A stretch of 64,000 nt of DNA from Nautiliaceae bacterium. Lineage in GTDB: Bacteria > Campylobacterota > Campylobacteria > Campylobacterales > Nautiliaceae. Positions 8,525 to 18,878 of this stretch are shown here, in pieces (within the stretch, counting starts at the first letter, position 1; every line of letters starts with the position of its first letter). The DNA is taken from the NCBI GenBank assembly GCA_027038555.1, contig JALVVX010000025.1, positions 26,954 to 90,953 on the forward strand, written 5' to 3'. The position numbers and the translations under genes were made by a program. The notes beneath the pieces were generated by a model. The model saw only the letters and a program-made list of their open reading frames with translations, did not search any database and was not told the DNA's origin.

Positions 8525-10113
8525 AATATCTCCTCAATAATAAGCTGAACCGTTCTACCTCTAAAATTATTCTCTTCAACTGTAAACTTAAATGTAATAA
8601 TTTCATCAAATTCCCCGTCGTATCTAAATATTACTGCCGGTAAATAAATATCGTTTTGAGAGAGAATTAATTTATAATGATTTTCTTTTAAATTTTGGAT
8701 ATGTTCTATTTTTGCAGTTGATATGAATTTAGGTTTCGGATTTCCTTCGCCGTAAGGCTCAAAAGTATGCAAAATATCCAAAAGTTCGATATCTATTTCG
8801 CTAAAAGGAAGCTCGCCAAGTACAAAATCTTCAATAAAAAAATCTTCTTCATCGTATTTTTTGATTTTTTCATTAAGTTTTCTTTTTAATATCTCAAATT
8901 TTTCTTCTTTTACACTTAGTCCGCACGCAAGTTTATGCCCACCAAATCCATCAAGCACATCTTCGCATTCACTAATCAAAGAAAAAATATCGACATTTCC
9001 AAGACTTCTACCGCTTCCTTTTAAACTCTCACCGTTTCTTGAAAAAACAATTGCCGGTTTATTGTACTTATGAACGAGTCTGCTTGCAATTATTCCTATT
9101 ACCCCTTCGTGATAATCACCTTTTACCACTATAAATTCTTCGTTTTCAACTTCAATATCTTCTAAAATCTCTTTTTCGGTCTCTTTTCTTAGATTATTCA
9201 GTCTGTCAAGTTCAAGATAGAGATTATATGCCTGATTTTCATCTTCGCTTATCAAAAATTCAAAAGCGACCCTCGCATCACCCATTCTTCCGGCCGCATT
9301 GAGCCTTGGAGCAATGTTAAAAGCTATATCGACAGAACGAATCTCACCGCTAAAAAACTTTTTAATGGCCCTGTTAAAAGCTCTTTTTTGGGCATTAAGT
9401 CTTTTTAGCCCCATATTTACAAGCACTCTGTTCATATGTTGAAGTGGCATAACGTCTGCAATTATAGCAATACATAAAATATCAAGAAACTCTCTTAAAT
9501 CTTTTTTGAGTTTCATTTCATGCTTCAAAGCCGCACACAGATACCATGCCACCTCAGCCCCGCATATCTCTTTAAACGGAAAATCGGGGGAAGTTTTCGG
9601 ATTAACCACGGCATAGGCACTTGGTAGTGTAAATTGAGAATTGAAAATGGAGAATGGAGAATTATTTTTTTCATTTTCCATTTTACATTTTACATTTTCC
9701 ATTCTCTTAGGAGTGTGATGGTCAGTAATAATCAAATCAATTCCTCTTTGAGCGCATATCTCGGCCGCCTCAAAAGAGCTGATTCCGTTATCTACCGTTA
9801 TAATCAAATCAGCTTCTATTTCTTCAAGGATTTTTGGACTAAGTCCGTATCCGTGCTTAAAACGGTTTGGTATTTTTATTTCGAAATTGTCATAAATTTC
9901 ACTTAAAAAAAGATGCATTATTGCACTACTGCTCACACCGTCAACATCATAATCACCGACAATTACTATTTTTTCGTTATTTTTTATGGCGTCAACTATT
10001 CTTTTAGAGGCTTTTTCGATATTGCTAAGCAGTGAAAAATGAGGAATTGAAAGAGAATTAATTTCCTCTATTCGTGATGAGAGTATCTGTTGTATTTTTG
10101 CTTTTGTAAGCAT
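8521..10113 (-). CDS. recJ: Single-stranded-DNA exonuclease RecJ
   Basis: A 530-residue 5'-3' single-strand exonuclease of the DHH superfamily, used in recombination and mismatch repair. Motifs are VGDYDVDG at 52-59, TVDNG at 106-110, the DHH metal site at 131-133, the DHHA1 motif GEGNPKP-type (EPYGEGNPKPKF) near 460, and GSGRS and GGHKLACG between them. An insertion at about residues 138-161, directly after DHH, is encoded by a 7-bp-period repeat and interrupts the usual run from DHH to LPSAYAVVNP. The gene leads a run of five overlapping minus-strand genes. Confidence 0.95.
   Translation of the reverse strand: MLTKAKIQQILSSRIEEINSLSIPHFSLLSNIEKASKRIVDAIKNNEKIVIVGDYDVDGVSSSAIMHLFLSEIYDNFEIKIPNRFKHGYGLSPKILEEIEADLIITVDNGISSFEAAEICAQRGIDLIITDHHTPKRMENVKCKMENEKNNSPFSIFNSQFTLPSAYAVVNPKTSPDFPFKEICGAEVAWYLCAALKHEMKLKKDLREFLDILCIAIIADVMPLQHMNRVLVNMGLKRLNAQKRAFNRAIKKFFSGEIRSVDIAFNIAPRLNAAGRMGDARVAFEFLISEDENQAYNLYLELDRLNNLRKETEKEILEDIEVENEEFIVVKGDYHEGVIGIIASRLVHKYNKPAIVFSRNGESLKGSGRSLGNVDIFSLISECEDVLDGFGGHKLACGLSVKEEKFEILKRKLNEKIKKYDEEDFFIEDFVLGELPFSEIDIELLDILHTFEPYGEGNPKPKFISTAKIEHIQNLKENHYKLILSQNDIYLPAVIFRYDGEFDEIITFKFTVEENNFRGRTVQLIIEEIL
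9631..9706. repeat. 7-bp-period repeat inserted in frame within recJ
   Basis: Two oppositely oriented half-arrays lie side by side: TTGAGAA/TGGAGAA units, then TTTTCCA/TTTTACA units on the same strand. They form an imperfect palindrome. The stretch adds about 24 codons between the RecJ DHH motif and the conserved LPSAYAVVNP segment without breaking the frame. Confidence 0.85.
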
Positions 10114-10127
10114 TTTATAAACTTAGT

Positions 10128-10154
10128 ATTTTTAATTTTTCATTTTTCATTTTC
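10128..10154. repeat. Short 7-bp-like repeat between pyrG and recJ
   Basis: TTTTTCATTTTTCATTTTC-type units lie in the 43-base gap between pyrG and recJ. They resemble the TTTTCCA half of the array inside recJ. Confidence 0.5.
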
Positions 10155-10156
10155 TT

Positions 10157-11788
10157 TTAACAGCTTCTTTGACATTTATAGACATTTTCAACAAAACTCA
10201 TTATAACTTTATTCGGAGATTTAAGTTTGTTTGTAAATTCAGGATGAAACTGAACCCCTACAAACCAAGGATGCTCTTTTATCTCCACTGCTTCAACCAG
10301 ACCTTCCTTGCTTTTTCCGCATACAATCATTCCTTTATCTTCAAGCGCTTTTTCATATGCGGAATTAACCTCGTATCTGTGTCTGTGTCTTTCAATTACT
10401 TTATCCATTTTATATGCTTCATGAAGTTTTGTTCCGGGTTTTATAAGACACTCATATCCGCCAAGTCTCATAGTCCCGCCAAGAGGAGATTTGTGTGTTC
10501 TTATCTGTTTTTGTCCGCTTGCATCAATAAATTCATCAATAAGATATACAACCGGCTCGCTTGTATCAGGGTCAAATTCCTGAGAATTTGCGTATTTAAG
10601 CCCAAGTACATTTCTTGCAAATTCAATAACGGCAAGCTGCATACCAAGACAGATTCCAAGATAAGGAATTTTGTTTTCTCTTGCATACTGAATGGCTTTA
10701 AGTTTACCTTCAACTCCTCTCTCACCAAATCCTCCGGGAACCAAAATTCCGCTTACTTCGTTAAATATTTCATCAAGATTTTCTTCTTTTTCTATTCTTT
10801 CACTGTCTATCCATTCGATATTAACCCTCATATCAAGATGGGCCCCACTGTGAATAAGCGCCTCAATAAGCGATTTATAGCTTTCTTTAAGTTGTAGATA
10901 TTTTCCAACAAAAGCAATTTTTACCTCTTTTTGAGGTGAGATTATTTTTTTGACAAGATAATTCCATTCACTCATATCTGGATGAAGTTCACCCAAATCA
11001 AGCTCTCTTGCAATAGGTTCGAGAATATTTTGATTTAAAAAATTAAGAGGCACTTGATAAACGGTAGGAGCATCCACCGCTTCAATAACGCTATCTTTTT
11101 CCACATCACAAGATATAGCAAGTTTTTCTTTAAGCGATTTTGGAAGCGGTTTTTCCGTTCTTGCAACTATCATAGTAGGAGTGATACCTATTCTTCTAAG
11201 CTCTTGGACACTATGCTGAGTAGGTTTTGTTTTAAGCTCGCCCGCGGCTTTGATATAAGGGATAAGAGTTACATGCACAAACATTGCATTATGTTTGCCT
11301 ACTTCATGTTTTAATTGTCTTACAGCTTCTAAAAATGGTAGACCTTCAATATCGCCTACTGTTCCTCCAAGCTCAACAACCACAATATCCACATCACTTG
11401 CCACATCTTTAATTCTTCTTTTAATCTCATCAGTGACATGAGGAATTATTTGAACCGTTTTTCCAAGATAATCTCCGCGACGCTCTTTTTCTATTACACT
11501 TAAATATACCTGACCTGTCGTGAAATTGTTTTTCTTGCTTAAATTTTTATTCAAAAATCTTTCATAATTACCTATATCAAGGTCAGTCTCAGCCCCATCT
11601 TCTGTTACAAAAACCTCTCCGTGTTCAAAAGGACTCATAGTCCCAGGGTCTACATTGATATAAGGGTCAATTTTTACCATACTTACTTTAAATCCGCTAT
11701 GTTGTAAAAGTGTAGCAATTGATGCCGAAGTAATACCTTTTCCAAGAGAGCTTAAAACACCGCCCGTTACAAAAATATATTTTGCCAT
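10157..11788 (-). CDS. pyrG: CTP synthase
   Basis: A 543-residue enzyme that converts UTP to CTP with ATP and glutamine. The N-terminal synthetase domain shows the P-loop [16 protein letters not shown] and [21 protein letters not shown]. The C-terminal class I glutamine amidotransferase domain has its nucleophile Cys in LGICLGMQ near residue 378 and the HPEF His-Glu pair near 520. Length is normal. It is divergent from rpsU across a 160-base gap. Confidence 0.98.
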   Translation of the reverse strand: MAKYIFVTGGVLSSLGKGITSASIATLLQHSGFKVSMVKIDPYINVDPGTMSPFEHGEVFVTEDGAETDLDIGNYERFLNKNLSKKNNFTTGQVYLSVIEKERRGDYLGKTVQIIPHVTDEIKRRIKDVASDVDIVVVELGGTVGDIEGLPFLEAVRQLKHEVGKHNAMFVHVTLIPYIKAAGELKTKPTQHSVQELRRIGITPTMIVARTEKPLPKSLKEKLAISCDVEKDSVIEAVDAPTVYQVPLNFLNQNILEPIARELDLGELHPDMSEWNYLVKKIISPQKEVKIAFVGKYLQLKESYKSLIEALIHSGAHLDMRVNIEWIDSERIEKEENLDEIFNEVSGILVPGGFGERGVEGKLKAIQYARENKIPYLGICLGMQLAVIEFARNVLGLKYANSQEFDPDTSEPVVYLIDEFIDASGQKQIRTHKSPLGGTMRLGGYECLIKPGTKLHEAYKMDKVIERHRHRYEVNSAYEKALEDKGMIVCGKSKEGLVEAVEIKEHPWFVGVQFHPEFTNKLKSPNKVIMSFVENVYKCQRSC

Positions 11789-11948
11789 AAAGTCCCTTTT
11801 TTATTGAAATTATAACATTTTAATAAATTAATTTTCAGAAATTATTTTCATCCTTTAAAAAAGGAAATAATAAAAATTTCTCTTTTGTATATTATATAAA
11901 TTTATGTTAAAATTACAACCTAAAATCAAATGAAAGGTGGTGAGAGCA

Positions 11949-12161
11949 GTGCCAGGAATCGTAGTTCATCAAGGTGAAGATTTCGAATCTGCTTATAGAA
12001 AATTCAAAAGACAAGTTGACAGAAACTTAATCGTAGTTGAAATTAGAAAAAGAAGATTCTACGAGCCGCCAAGCGAAAGACGCAAAAAAGAAAAAATCGC
12101 GACTCGTAAAAAAATCCTTAGAAAACTTTGGATGCTTAGAAGATACGAAAGCAGATTATAA
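11949..12161 (+). CDS. rpsU: 30S ribosomal protein S21
   Basis: A small basic protein of 70 residues from the chosen start. [28 protein letters not shown] and the C-terminal LRRYESRL are typical of S21 in Campylobacterota, which usually begin MPGI. The GTG at 11949 gives exactly that start, with a GGTGGTGAG ribosome binding site upstream; earlier in-frame GTG codons would extend it by four residues. A terminator hairpin overlaps the stop codon. Confidence 0.93.
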   Translation: MPGIVVHQGEDFESAYRKFKRQVDRNLIVVEIRKRRFYEPPSERRKKEKIATRKKILRKLWMLRRYESRL

Positions 12162-12184
12162 TCTGCTTCTTTTCTTTTTTCTTT
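12151..12184 (+). terminator. Intrinsic terminator overlapping the rpsU stop
   Basis: The perfect palindrome GCAGATTATAATCTGC (12151-12166) contains the last codons and TAA of rpsU and is followed by a T-rich tract (TTCTTTTCTTTTTT). Confidence 0.8.
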
Positions 12185-12289
12185 TACAAAATTTCTCTGA
12201 CACTAAATATAGTGTTTCATCACATATGTGTTAAACTTAATTCACTCATTTTCAACTTTATAATTTAATACCGTATATTTTCTACGTAT

Positions 12290-12470
12290 TACTCCCCACT
12301 CCTAACTCAACACTTAAAATTCAAAACACACTATTCACTACCCACTAAACTCATCCACCCATTCACCCATCTACTCAAAACTCCTCCCTTCTCCCAACTT
12401 TCTATTTCCTTCTTCCCTCTTCCTTTTTTCTCCTTCCCCATCCACACATCAACCCATCAACACTTCCCAA
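12290..12470. repeat. Degenerate pyrimidine-rich tandem repeat array, 8-bp period in places
   Basis: Most of the 295-base gap between rpsU and tsaD holds no gene. From about 12290 the plus strand is almost free of G. Clear octamer runs (CTCATCCA, CCCATTCA, CCCATCTA) occur at 12350-12381, and another (CCCATCCA, CACATCAA, CCCATCAA) at 12438-12462. TTCC/CTCC-rich sequence lies between. The array runs into the 3' end of tsaD and supplies its stop codon. Confidence 0.75.
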
Positions 12471-13437
12471 ACTCAACTCTCGGCATTACATCAAGGTGTT
12501 TATAATCTGTAAATTTACCTTTTTTATAAAGCTCCACTCCAGCCCTTGCAATCATTGCGGCATTATCACTTGTATATTTCATTTCAGGATAAAAGAGTTT
12601 AAAATTAAACTGTTTTGATAGTTTTTCAAACTCTTCTCTAACCTTCTTATTAGCACTTGCTCCACCTACAATTGCAAAATTTCGGGGTCTGTATTTTTTA
12701 ATTGCTCTTTTACTCATAAAAACAAGATGTTCAATCGCCTTTTGTTGAAAAGAAGCGGCAATATCTTCTTTTTTGTATTTTTGCTCTTCAATTGCAAGTC
12801 GTATTGCGTTTTTAAGTCCGGAGTAGCTGAATTTAATATCGGGAGAATTTTTAAGCGGCAGAGGCAAAGCAACAGTATTATTACCTTTTAATGCAAGATT
12901 TTCAATCTCGGGGCCTCCCGGATAATTTAATCCAAGCATCTTGGCGCATTTGTCAAAACTCTCACCGAAACTGTCATCAAGTGTCGAAGCTATCTCACAT
13001 ATATTTTCAATTCCGTTAAAATTAACTATTTTGGTATGGCCTCCGCTTATAAGAAGCACCATCATAGGTTTAATTTCCTCTTTTTCAATAAAAAGCGAAT
13101 ATATATGACCGATAAGGTGATTTACGGCAATTACAGGAATATTTAAAGCAATTGAGAGAGCCTTTGCCATCATTACTCCTTCTTGCAATGTTACAGAAAG
13201 CCCGGGTGCATTTGTAACTGCAACGGCTTTTAGTTTTGGAAAAAATTCTTTTGTCTCTTGTAAAATTTTAGGAAGAGCTTCGGCATGAAGACGGCTTGCA
13301 AGCTCAGGTACCACCCCTCCGTATTTTGCGTGTTCGAGTTCCTGGGATATTTTTTTGTGAAAAAGAAGTTTTTTTCTTTTTATTTCCATAACCGCAATAC
13401 TTGAATCATCACAACTGCTCTCAATTGCTAAAATCAT
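12457..13437 (-). CDS. tsaD: tRNA N6-adenosine threonylcarbamoyltransferase TsaD
   Basis: A 326-residue ASKHA-fold enzyme that, with TsaB and TsaE, transfers threonylcarbamoyl to A37 of ANN-decoding tRNAs. [12 protein letters not shown] opens the protein, the metal-binding pair NHLIGH is near residue 105-110, LISGGHT is near 130, and [10 protein letters not shown] and TSDNAAMIA are in the C-terminal half. The last codons and the stop lie at the edge of the 8-bp repeat array. It is transcribed alone on the minus strand. Confidence 0.96.
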   Translation of the reverse strand: MILAIESSCDDSSIAVMEIKRKKLLFHKKISQELEHAKYGGVVPELASRLHAEALPKILQETKEFFPKLKAVAVTNAPGLSVTLQEGVMMAKALSIALNIPVIAVNHLIGHIYSLFIEKEEIKPMMVLLISGGHTKIVNFNGIENICEIASTLDDSFGESFDKCAKMLGLNYPGGPEIENLALKGNNTVALPLPLKNSPDIKFSYSGLKNAIRLAIEEQKYKKEDIAASFQQKAIEHLVFMSKRAIKKYRPRNFAIVGGASANKKVREEFEKLSKQFNFKLFYPEMKYTSDNAAMIARAGVELYKKGKFTDYKHLDVMPRVEFGKC

Positions 13438-13509
13438 AAAATCCCTTTTTTAATGTGTATTTTAACATTAAATTATATTATAATACATTAAAAGCATAAA
13501 GGAAGCGAT

Positions 13510-14178
13510 ATGAAAGTTTTACTTATCGAAGACAATATCAAACTTCTTGAAAATATAAAAATCGGATTAAAAAAATACGGTTTCAGAGTAGATACGGCAA
13601 GAGACGGTGAAGAAGGTCTTTATCTTGCACAAAATAATAAATACGACGTAATTATCGTAGACTGGATGCTTCCTAAAATTTCAGGAATCGACCTTGTAAA
13701 ACAACTGAGAAAAGAAGGAAACAACACTCCTGTACTTATTTTAACCGCCAAAAACGAAATCGAAGACAAAGTGGAAGGTTTGCAAGTAGCGGATGATTAT
13801 CTTACAAAACCTTTTGATTTTGAAGAATTAATCGCAAGAATAAAAGCGCTTTATAGAAGAAGTCACAACATTCAGGAAAATGTATTAAAAATTGCGGATT
13901 TGGAACTCAATCCGGATACAAAAGAAGTTAAAAGAGGTGGAAAATACATTGACTTGACCGCAAAACAATTTGAATTGTTAAAATATTTAATGATTAATAA
14001 AAATAAAGTCGTAACACCTGAAATGATTGAAAACAATCTTTGGGAGATGGATGATGAAATAAATTCAAATGTAATTAATGTTTATATTTCACAAATTAGA
14101 AAAAAAATTGACAAAGACCGTGACAAAAAACTTATTAAAACCATCAGGGGAATGGGCTTTAAAATAAGCGATGAATAA
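13510..14178 (+). CDS. OmpR-family response regulator
   Basis: A 222-residue two-domain regulator. The receiver domain has the acidic pair near residue 7-8, the phosphoacceptor Asp51 (IIVDWMLPK), and Thr in LTAKNE and Lys in YLTKPF. The winged helix at about 125-220 has the TAKQFELLKYLM and IRTIRGMGFK-like motifs of OmpR. The loop before DDYLTKPF reads GLQVADDY, one residue shorter than the usual GLxxGADDY. It overlaps the histidine kinase gene by 8 bases. The regulated genes cannot be inferred from the neighbourhood. A TATAAT-like box lies upstream. Confidence 0.93.
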   Translation: MKVLLIEDNIKLLENIKIGLKKYGFRVDTARDGEEGLYLAQNNKYDVIIVDWMLPKISGIDLVKQLRKEGNNTPVLILTAKNEIEDKVEGLQVADDYLTKPFDFEELIARIKALYRRSHNIQENVLKIADLELNPDTKEVKRGGKYIDLTAKQFELLKYLMINKNKVVTPEMIENNLWEMDDEINSNVINVYISQIRKKIDKDRDKKLIKTIRGMGFKISDE

Positions 14179-15325
14179 TCTTAGAAATCAGCTTTTTTAT
14201 AAATTTGCCCTTGTGGTATTTATACTTATTTTAATTTTCGAAGGTGCAATGCTTATTGCTCTTAAAAAATCATTCGACACACATCTAAAAGACAAACTCG
14301 CCCTTGTGGCAAGTGAAATCAATCCTAAAAAGTTTACTTCCACTGACCTTATAAATATTCAACATAAATACAAAATTTTCCCGTTATTCGTAAATATTAC
14401 GACGGCAAATACACAATATTTAAAAAACAATATAAAACTCGGTTTTTTTATTAATAAAACATCTGACAAAAAAGAAAAAATTATTTCTTATATAACCAAA
14501 AAAAACAATTATATAATCAAAATATCGACATTTTACTCTACAAACGAAGATAAAATCAAAATAATAAGAACGATTTCGTTGTTAATTTCATTTGTTATTT
14601 TTCTAATAGTTTTAATGCTTGGATATAAGTTTATAGATACGGTTGTAACTCAGATAGAAATATCCTTTAAAAAATTAAAAAACTTCAATTCCAACGTATC
14701 ACACGAGCTTAAAACACCTCTTGCAATTATGAAAAGCGAAATTGAAGTGGCTTTAATGAATGAAGAAAAAAACTGCGACAAAACACTTCATTCACTTTTA
14801 CAGGAGATTAATTACCTAAACGACATAACAGAAAAACTCCTTTTTTTAACCAAAAATGATATACAAAACTGTAAACTGACTGAAATAGACCTTGAAGAGT
14901 TGATTTTAGAGTTATATGAAAAATATTCCAAAAAAATTCATATTTCACTTCATGTCGACGAAGATGAAGAATATATTATAAAAGGTGACAAAACACTTCT
15001 TAAAATGGCACTAAGCAACATAATAGAAAACTCTATAAAATATAAAGCCCTCAAAATCGATATAATTCTTAAAAAAACAAAAAATAAAATAATTTTTACC
15101 GTAAAAGATAACGGAATCGGTATTCCAAAAGAAAAGCTTCCGTACATTTTCGATGAATTTTACAGGGTTGATGAATCACACAATAAAGAGATAAAAGGAT
15201 TTGGTCTTGGTCTTAGCATTGTAAAAAACATTCTTAAAGCCCACAAAGCAAAAATAAAAGTAAAAAGTGAAAGAGGAGTTGAATTTATCATTGAATTTCC
15301 TCTAAAAGAAGTTTTAAATCATTAG
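14171..15325 (+). CDS. Membrane sensor histidine kinase
   Basis: A 384-residue kinase with membrane helices at about 10-30 and 137-158 flanking a periplasmic sensor of about 105 residues. The phosphorylated His is in [11 protein letters not shown] near residue 178. The ATPase domain shows [10 protein letters not shown] (N box), [11 protein letters not shown] (G1), FDEFYRV (F) and [11 protein letters not shown] (G2). There is no clear HAMP-length linker. It is the partner of the upstream regulator (8-base overlap). The 3' end overlaps the convergent DUF255 gene by 38 bases. Confidence 0.93.
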   Translation: MNNLRNQLFYKFALVVFILILIFEGAMLIALKKSFDTHLKDKLALVASEINPKKFTSTDLINIQHKYKIFPLFVNITTANTQYLKNNIKLGFFINKTSDKKEKIISYITKKNNYIIKISTFYSTNEDKIKIIRTISLLISFVIFLIVLMLGYKFIDTVVTQIEISFKKLKNFNSNVSHELKTPLAIMKSEIEVALMNEEKNCDKTLHSLLQEINYLNDITEKLLFLTKNDIQNCKLTEIDLEELILELYEKYSKKIHISLHVDEDEEYIIKGDKTLLKMALSNIIENSIKYKALKIDIILKKTKNKIIFTVKDNGIGIPKEKLPYIFDEFYRVDESHNKEIKGFGLGLSIVKNILKAHKAKIKVKSERGVEFIIEFPLKEVLNH

Positions 15326-17171
15326 ATTTTTTAATACATCTCTCAATAGTGCATATTTCATAATCTTCCCCTTTTTCCCATAAAATATAAGGATATTCAA
15401 ACTTTTCTTTATAAAGAGGTTTTAAGGATTTAATTACATACTCTCCAAATTCGCTTTTTAAAAACGCTTTTGTAATTTTTGAATAAAAAAGAGGATAATT
15501 TTTTATATAATAGCTTCCGTTTTGTATAATCTCTTTTGCCTCAGTGTAATAATCAAAATTAAATTCAAGCACTGACATATCCAAAAAGTCGTTTGCCAAA
15601 ACACTAAGCGATGATGCATAAGCACTGTCGCTGTAATCGGCTTTTATTGTATGACTTTTATTCATATACCAGTTTCCTTCCGATTTAAACCCTTTAACTT
15701 CTTTTAAGAGTTTATCTGCAAGTTGAAGGTATTTTTCATCGTATGTATATTCATATGCATTTATAAGCGCGCTGATTAAATAGGCATAATCTTCAAGCAG
15801 ACCTTCTTTTTTGGCATTTTTGTTTTTATTGTATGAGTGATATAGATGTCCGTTTTGATACATCTCATCTAAAAGCGCATTTAAGGTTTTAATAGCCTCA
15901 TTTTTATAGCTTTCGTCAAATTCGCTGATTTTAAAAAGAGCATTTATCATCATAACATTCCAAGCCGTTATTTTTTTGGTATCTATAAAAGGAAATTCTC
16001 TTTTGCTTCTTATGCTCTTTAAAATTTCAAGCGCTTTTTCATAGTTTTTTGGTTTTTTTCCATTAATTACAGGATTATTTCTGCCGTTGAAGTTTCCGTA
16101 TTTCTCAATTCCAAAATATTTCAAAAGCTCGTCTTTATTTTCAAATTCACTAAACGCTTCATTTACCTCATCATATTCATAAACGAAATATTTACCCTCA
16201 ACTCCTTCACTGTCTGCATTTGATGCTGAAAAAAAGAGACTGTTTTTGTCTCTGTATCTATGTATCATCTCATCAATACTTCTTTTTGCCACCTCAAAAT
16301 ATAATTCGTTCCCGGTAATTTTATACCATCTAAGATAAACCATTGGCAGATTTGCATTGTTATAAAGCATTTTTTCAAAATGAGGCACTTCCCATTTACT
16401 GTCAGTTGAATATCTGTAAAACCCTCCTTCAACCTGATCAAATATCCCGCCTTTTGCCATTTTTTCAAGCGTTATATCTATTGCTTTTTTTAAAGTTTCG
16501 TTTTTACTTAACATATAAGCGTCTATCATCAAATCAAGCGTTGATTCAAGAGGAAATTTAGGAGCCCCTTTTGTACCTCCGTACTCAAAATCAAACTCAC
16601 TCTCAACCTGCTTTATGATTTGAGTAATTATACTTTTATCCACTTTTTCTTTTGGAAGTGTTTTGTTTTCGTTTTCTTTGAAATACTTTTCAAAATTATT
16701 TGCAATTTCTTTGATTTTTGAAGGATTGTTTTTCCAGTCGTTTGCTATTGCCGTAAGTATTTCTTTAAGCCCCGGACCAAACTGCGAATAGTGAGGAGGA
16801 ATGTATGTCGCCGCATAAAAAGGCTTCTTATCAGGTGTCATTATAATAGTAAGAGGCCAGCCTCCCCCACGTCTGTTCATTAGCTGATATACTTTTTGAT
16901 AATATTTGTCTATATCTGGCATCTCTTCCCTGTCTACTTTAATAGAGACATAATTTTTATTCAAAATTTTTGCTATTTCTTCATTCTCAAAACTCTCCCT
17001 CTCCATCACATGACACCAGTGGCATGTCGAGTATCCTATACTCAAAAATATAAGTTTATTTTCTTTTTTTGCCTTTTTAAACGCTTCTTCGCCCCATTCG
17101 TACCAATCCACCGGATTGTCTTTATGCTGTAAAAGATATGGACTATCCGAATTTACCAAATGATTTGCCAT
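15288..17171 (-). CDS. DUF255 thioredoxin-fold protein (YyaL/SPATA20-like)
   Basis: About 627 residues. The N-terminal thioredoxin-like domain has a CHWC motif at residues 50-53 in the chosen frame. A long alpha/alpha-barrel region like N-acylglucosamine epimerases and glycosidases follows, with [10 protein letters not shown] and [15 protein letters not shown]255 proteins typically begin with NxLxxxxSPYLLQHxxNPVDWY, and the ATG at 17171 with TAGGAG just upstream gives this start. An upstream in-frame ATG at 17210 would add a hydrophobic, signal-like segment, so an exported form is possible. Enzymatic function is unknown. Confidence 0.85.
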   Translation of the reverse strand: MANHLVNSDSPYLLQHKDNPVDWYEWGEEAFKKAKKENKLIFLSIGYSTCHWCHVMERESFENEEIAKILNKNYVSIKVDREEMPDIDKYYQKVYQLMNRRGGGWPLTIIMTPDKKPFYAATYIPPHYSQFGPGLKEILTAIANDWKNNPSKIKEIANNFEKYFKENENKTLPKEKVDKSIITQIIKQVESEFDFEYGGTKGAPKFPLESTLDLMIDAYMLSKNETLKKAIDITLEKMAKGGIFDQVEGGFYRYSTDSKWEVPHFEKMLYNNANLPMVYLRWYKITGNELYFEVAKRSIDEMIHRYRDKNSLFFSASNADSEGVEGKYFVYEYDEVNEAFSEFENKDELLKYFGIEKYGNFNGRNNPVINGKKPKNYEKALEILKSIRSKREFPFIDTKKITAWNVMMINALFKISEFDESYKNEAIKTLNALLDEMYQNGHLYHSYNKNKNAKKEGLLEDYAYLISALINAYEYTYDEKYLQLADKLLKEVKGFKSEGNWYMNKSHTIKADYSDSAYASSLSVLANDFLDMSVLEFNFDYYTEAKEIIQNGSYYIKNYPLFYSKITKAFLKSEFGEYVIKSLKPLYKEKFEYPYILWEKGEDYEICTIERCIKKSNDLKLLLEEIQ

Positions 17172-17243
17172 TGTAATTACTCCTAAAATTATTAAAATTA
17201 TTTTTTTCATATTATTCCTTATATATGCAATAACTAAATACAC

Positions 17244-17438
17244 TCAATAAAAATGTAAATTTCTTAACGCTCTGTAAAAACTAAAAAATTAACTCGTTAT
17301 GCTTAAACAAAATGCTTTTTTTAACACTTTTACTCCATTAAAATTTACAATTATTTCGCTTTATTTAGTTATTCCTATTTTATAACAAAAAAGATAAAAT
17401 TTGTCTAATTTTGATATAATAAATCAAAAAGGCAAAAA
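17244..17438. other. Divergent intergenic region
   Basis: A 195-base AT-rich gap between two divergent genes. A TATAAT-like box occurs at about 17414-17419 for the plus-strand gene. No RNA or small gene is recognisable. Confidence 0.4.
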
Positions 17439-18878
17439 ATGCTTGCAAAAACTCTTCATTCTCAGACCAAACATTTTCCAAACAGATTTGCCAAATCTCT
17501 TGGATATCTGGACTGGGAAAATCAGCCAAGCTACTACAAAGAATATATTGCTCCAAAAATCGGACTTGATTATTTTGATATTAACCTGTCGTATGAGAGA
17601 TTATACACTAAAAACAAACCTTACGAAATAAATCTTAAAACAATAGGCACGCTTCTTAAAAATTCACTCTCAATAAATGCAATTAAGCGACTTTATACAT
17701 CACAGTGGGAAGTGAGAGTCAACCCGTCAAGCGGGAATCTGCATCCGGAAGAGACATATATAATTTATAAAAATAAAATAACGCACTTTAACATAAAAGA
17801 TTTTTCTCTTGAAATTTTAGGAGAAGCTAAAAAAGAGATAATAAAAAACGGCTTTTTAGTAATTTTGAGCTCAATTCCTCTTAGAGAAACTTGGAAATAT
17901 GGTGAAAGAGCTCTTAGATACTGTCTGCTTGATAGCGGTCATGCCATAGCTTCTTTGGCATTTAGTGCAAATCTTCTTGGATTAAACATCACTAAAACAG
18001 ACCATTTTGCATTTAAAAAATTAGAAAATAAAACAGCCCCGAATGAAGAAGAATATATTGAAAACGCATTTATTCTCCATAAAGGAGATTACGAACTAAA
18101 CATTGATGAATTTTTAAATACTCCTCTTAATCTAAAAGCCCTTCCTCTTGCAAAAGATTCTATAAGATGGGAAGTTGTGTATGAACTTTTTGAAAGTTTT
18201 GAAAAAGAGGATTTTTCCCCGAAATTTATCAATAAAGAAATAAAATTTCTACCTTCAAAATTAAGCGCAGAAGAGATAATACAAAACAGAAGAAGCGCAC
18301 TTGGATTCATACCCAAATACATCGACAAAAAAGATCTTCTTGATATCTTGGATAAAACACTCCCAAGAAACATTCCGCCTTTTAATACAAACTCACATTT
18401 TAACAATATCGACATTGTAATGTTTATAAACAGGGTAAACGGGCTTGAAAGCGGAATTTATTATTATTCAAGAAACAATCTCTTAAAACATAATTTTACT
18501 CAAATTGAAGAGAGATTATATCTGATTGAAAAAGGAGATTTCAGCGAAGCATCTAAATTTATTAACTGCACTCAGGATTTAGGAAAGCAAAGCAGTGTTT
18601 CTTTTTCTTTTGTAGCTGATTTTGAAAAAATTACTAAAAATTATCATTATAAATTAACTCTTCAAGAAGCGGGTATGATAGGACATATTATTTATCTTGA
18701 AGCGGAAGCCAAAGATATCAGAGGATGCGGTATCGGATGTTTTTTTGATGATTTAATAAATAATGAAATTTTAAACGGCAAAATACAGGCAGTTTACAAT
18801 TTTACTGTGGGAGTGCCTTTAATTGATGAGAGAATTATAAAAGTAAACCCGAAAGAAGCCAAAAACTATATCAGCTGA
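17439..18878 (+). CDS. SagB/ThcOx-type nitroreductase-family oxidoreductase
   Basis: A 479-residue protein with two nitroreductase-like halves. The first has the SagB/ThcOx signature RVNPSSGNLHPEETYI near residue 90-105 and a WKYGERALRYCLLDSGHA segment. The second (about 270-470) has QNRRSALGF, SVSFSFVADF, GMIGHIIYLEA and GIGCFFDD. Members with cyclodehydratase partners oxidise azolines in thiazole/oxazole peptides, but no such partner or precursor gene is near. The FMN-dependent substrate is therefore unknown. An ATG follows an AAAGGC site. Confidence 0.82.
   Translation: MLAKTLHSQTKHFPNRFAKSLGYLDWENQPSYYKEYIAPKIGLDYFDINLSYERLYTKNKPYEINLKTIGTLLKNSLSINAIKRLYTSQWEVRVNPSSGNLHPEETYIIYKNKITHFNIKDFSLEILGEAKKEIIKNGFLVILSSIPLRETWKYGERALRYCLLDSGHAIASLAFSANLLGLNITKTDHFAFKKLENKTAPNEEEYIENAFILHKGDYELNIDEFLNTPLNLKALPLAKDSIRWEVVYELFESFEKEDFSPKFINKEIKFLPSKLSAEEIIQNRRSALGFIPKYIDKKDLLDILDKTLPRNIPPFNTNSHFNNIDIVMFINRVNGLESGIYYYSRNNLLKHNFTQIEERLYLIEKGDFSEASKFINCTQDLGKQSSVSFSFVADFEKITKNYHYKLTLQEAGMIGHIIYLEAEAKDIRGCGIGCFFDDLINNEILNGKIQAVYNFTVGVPLIDERIIKVNPKEAKNYIS

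Noticed and set aside
10169..10897. 242-codon plus-strand frame opposite pyrG
   Set aside because: Antisense to a fully conserved CTP synthase; Phe/Tyr/Cys-rich composition typical of AT-rich antisense frames.
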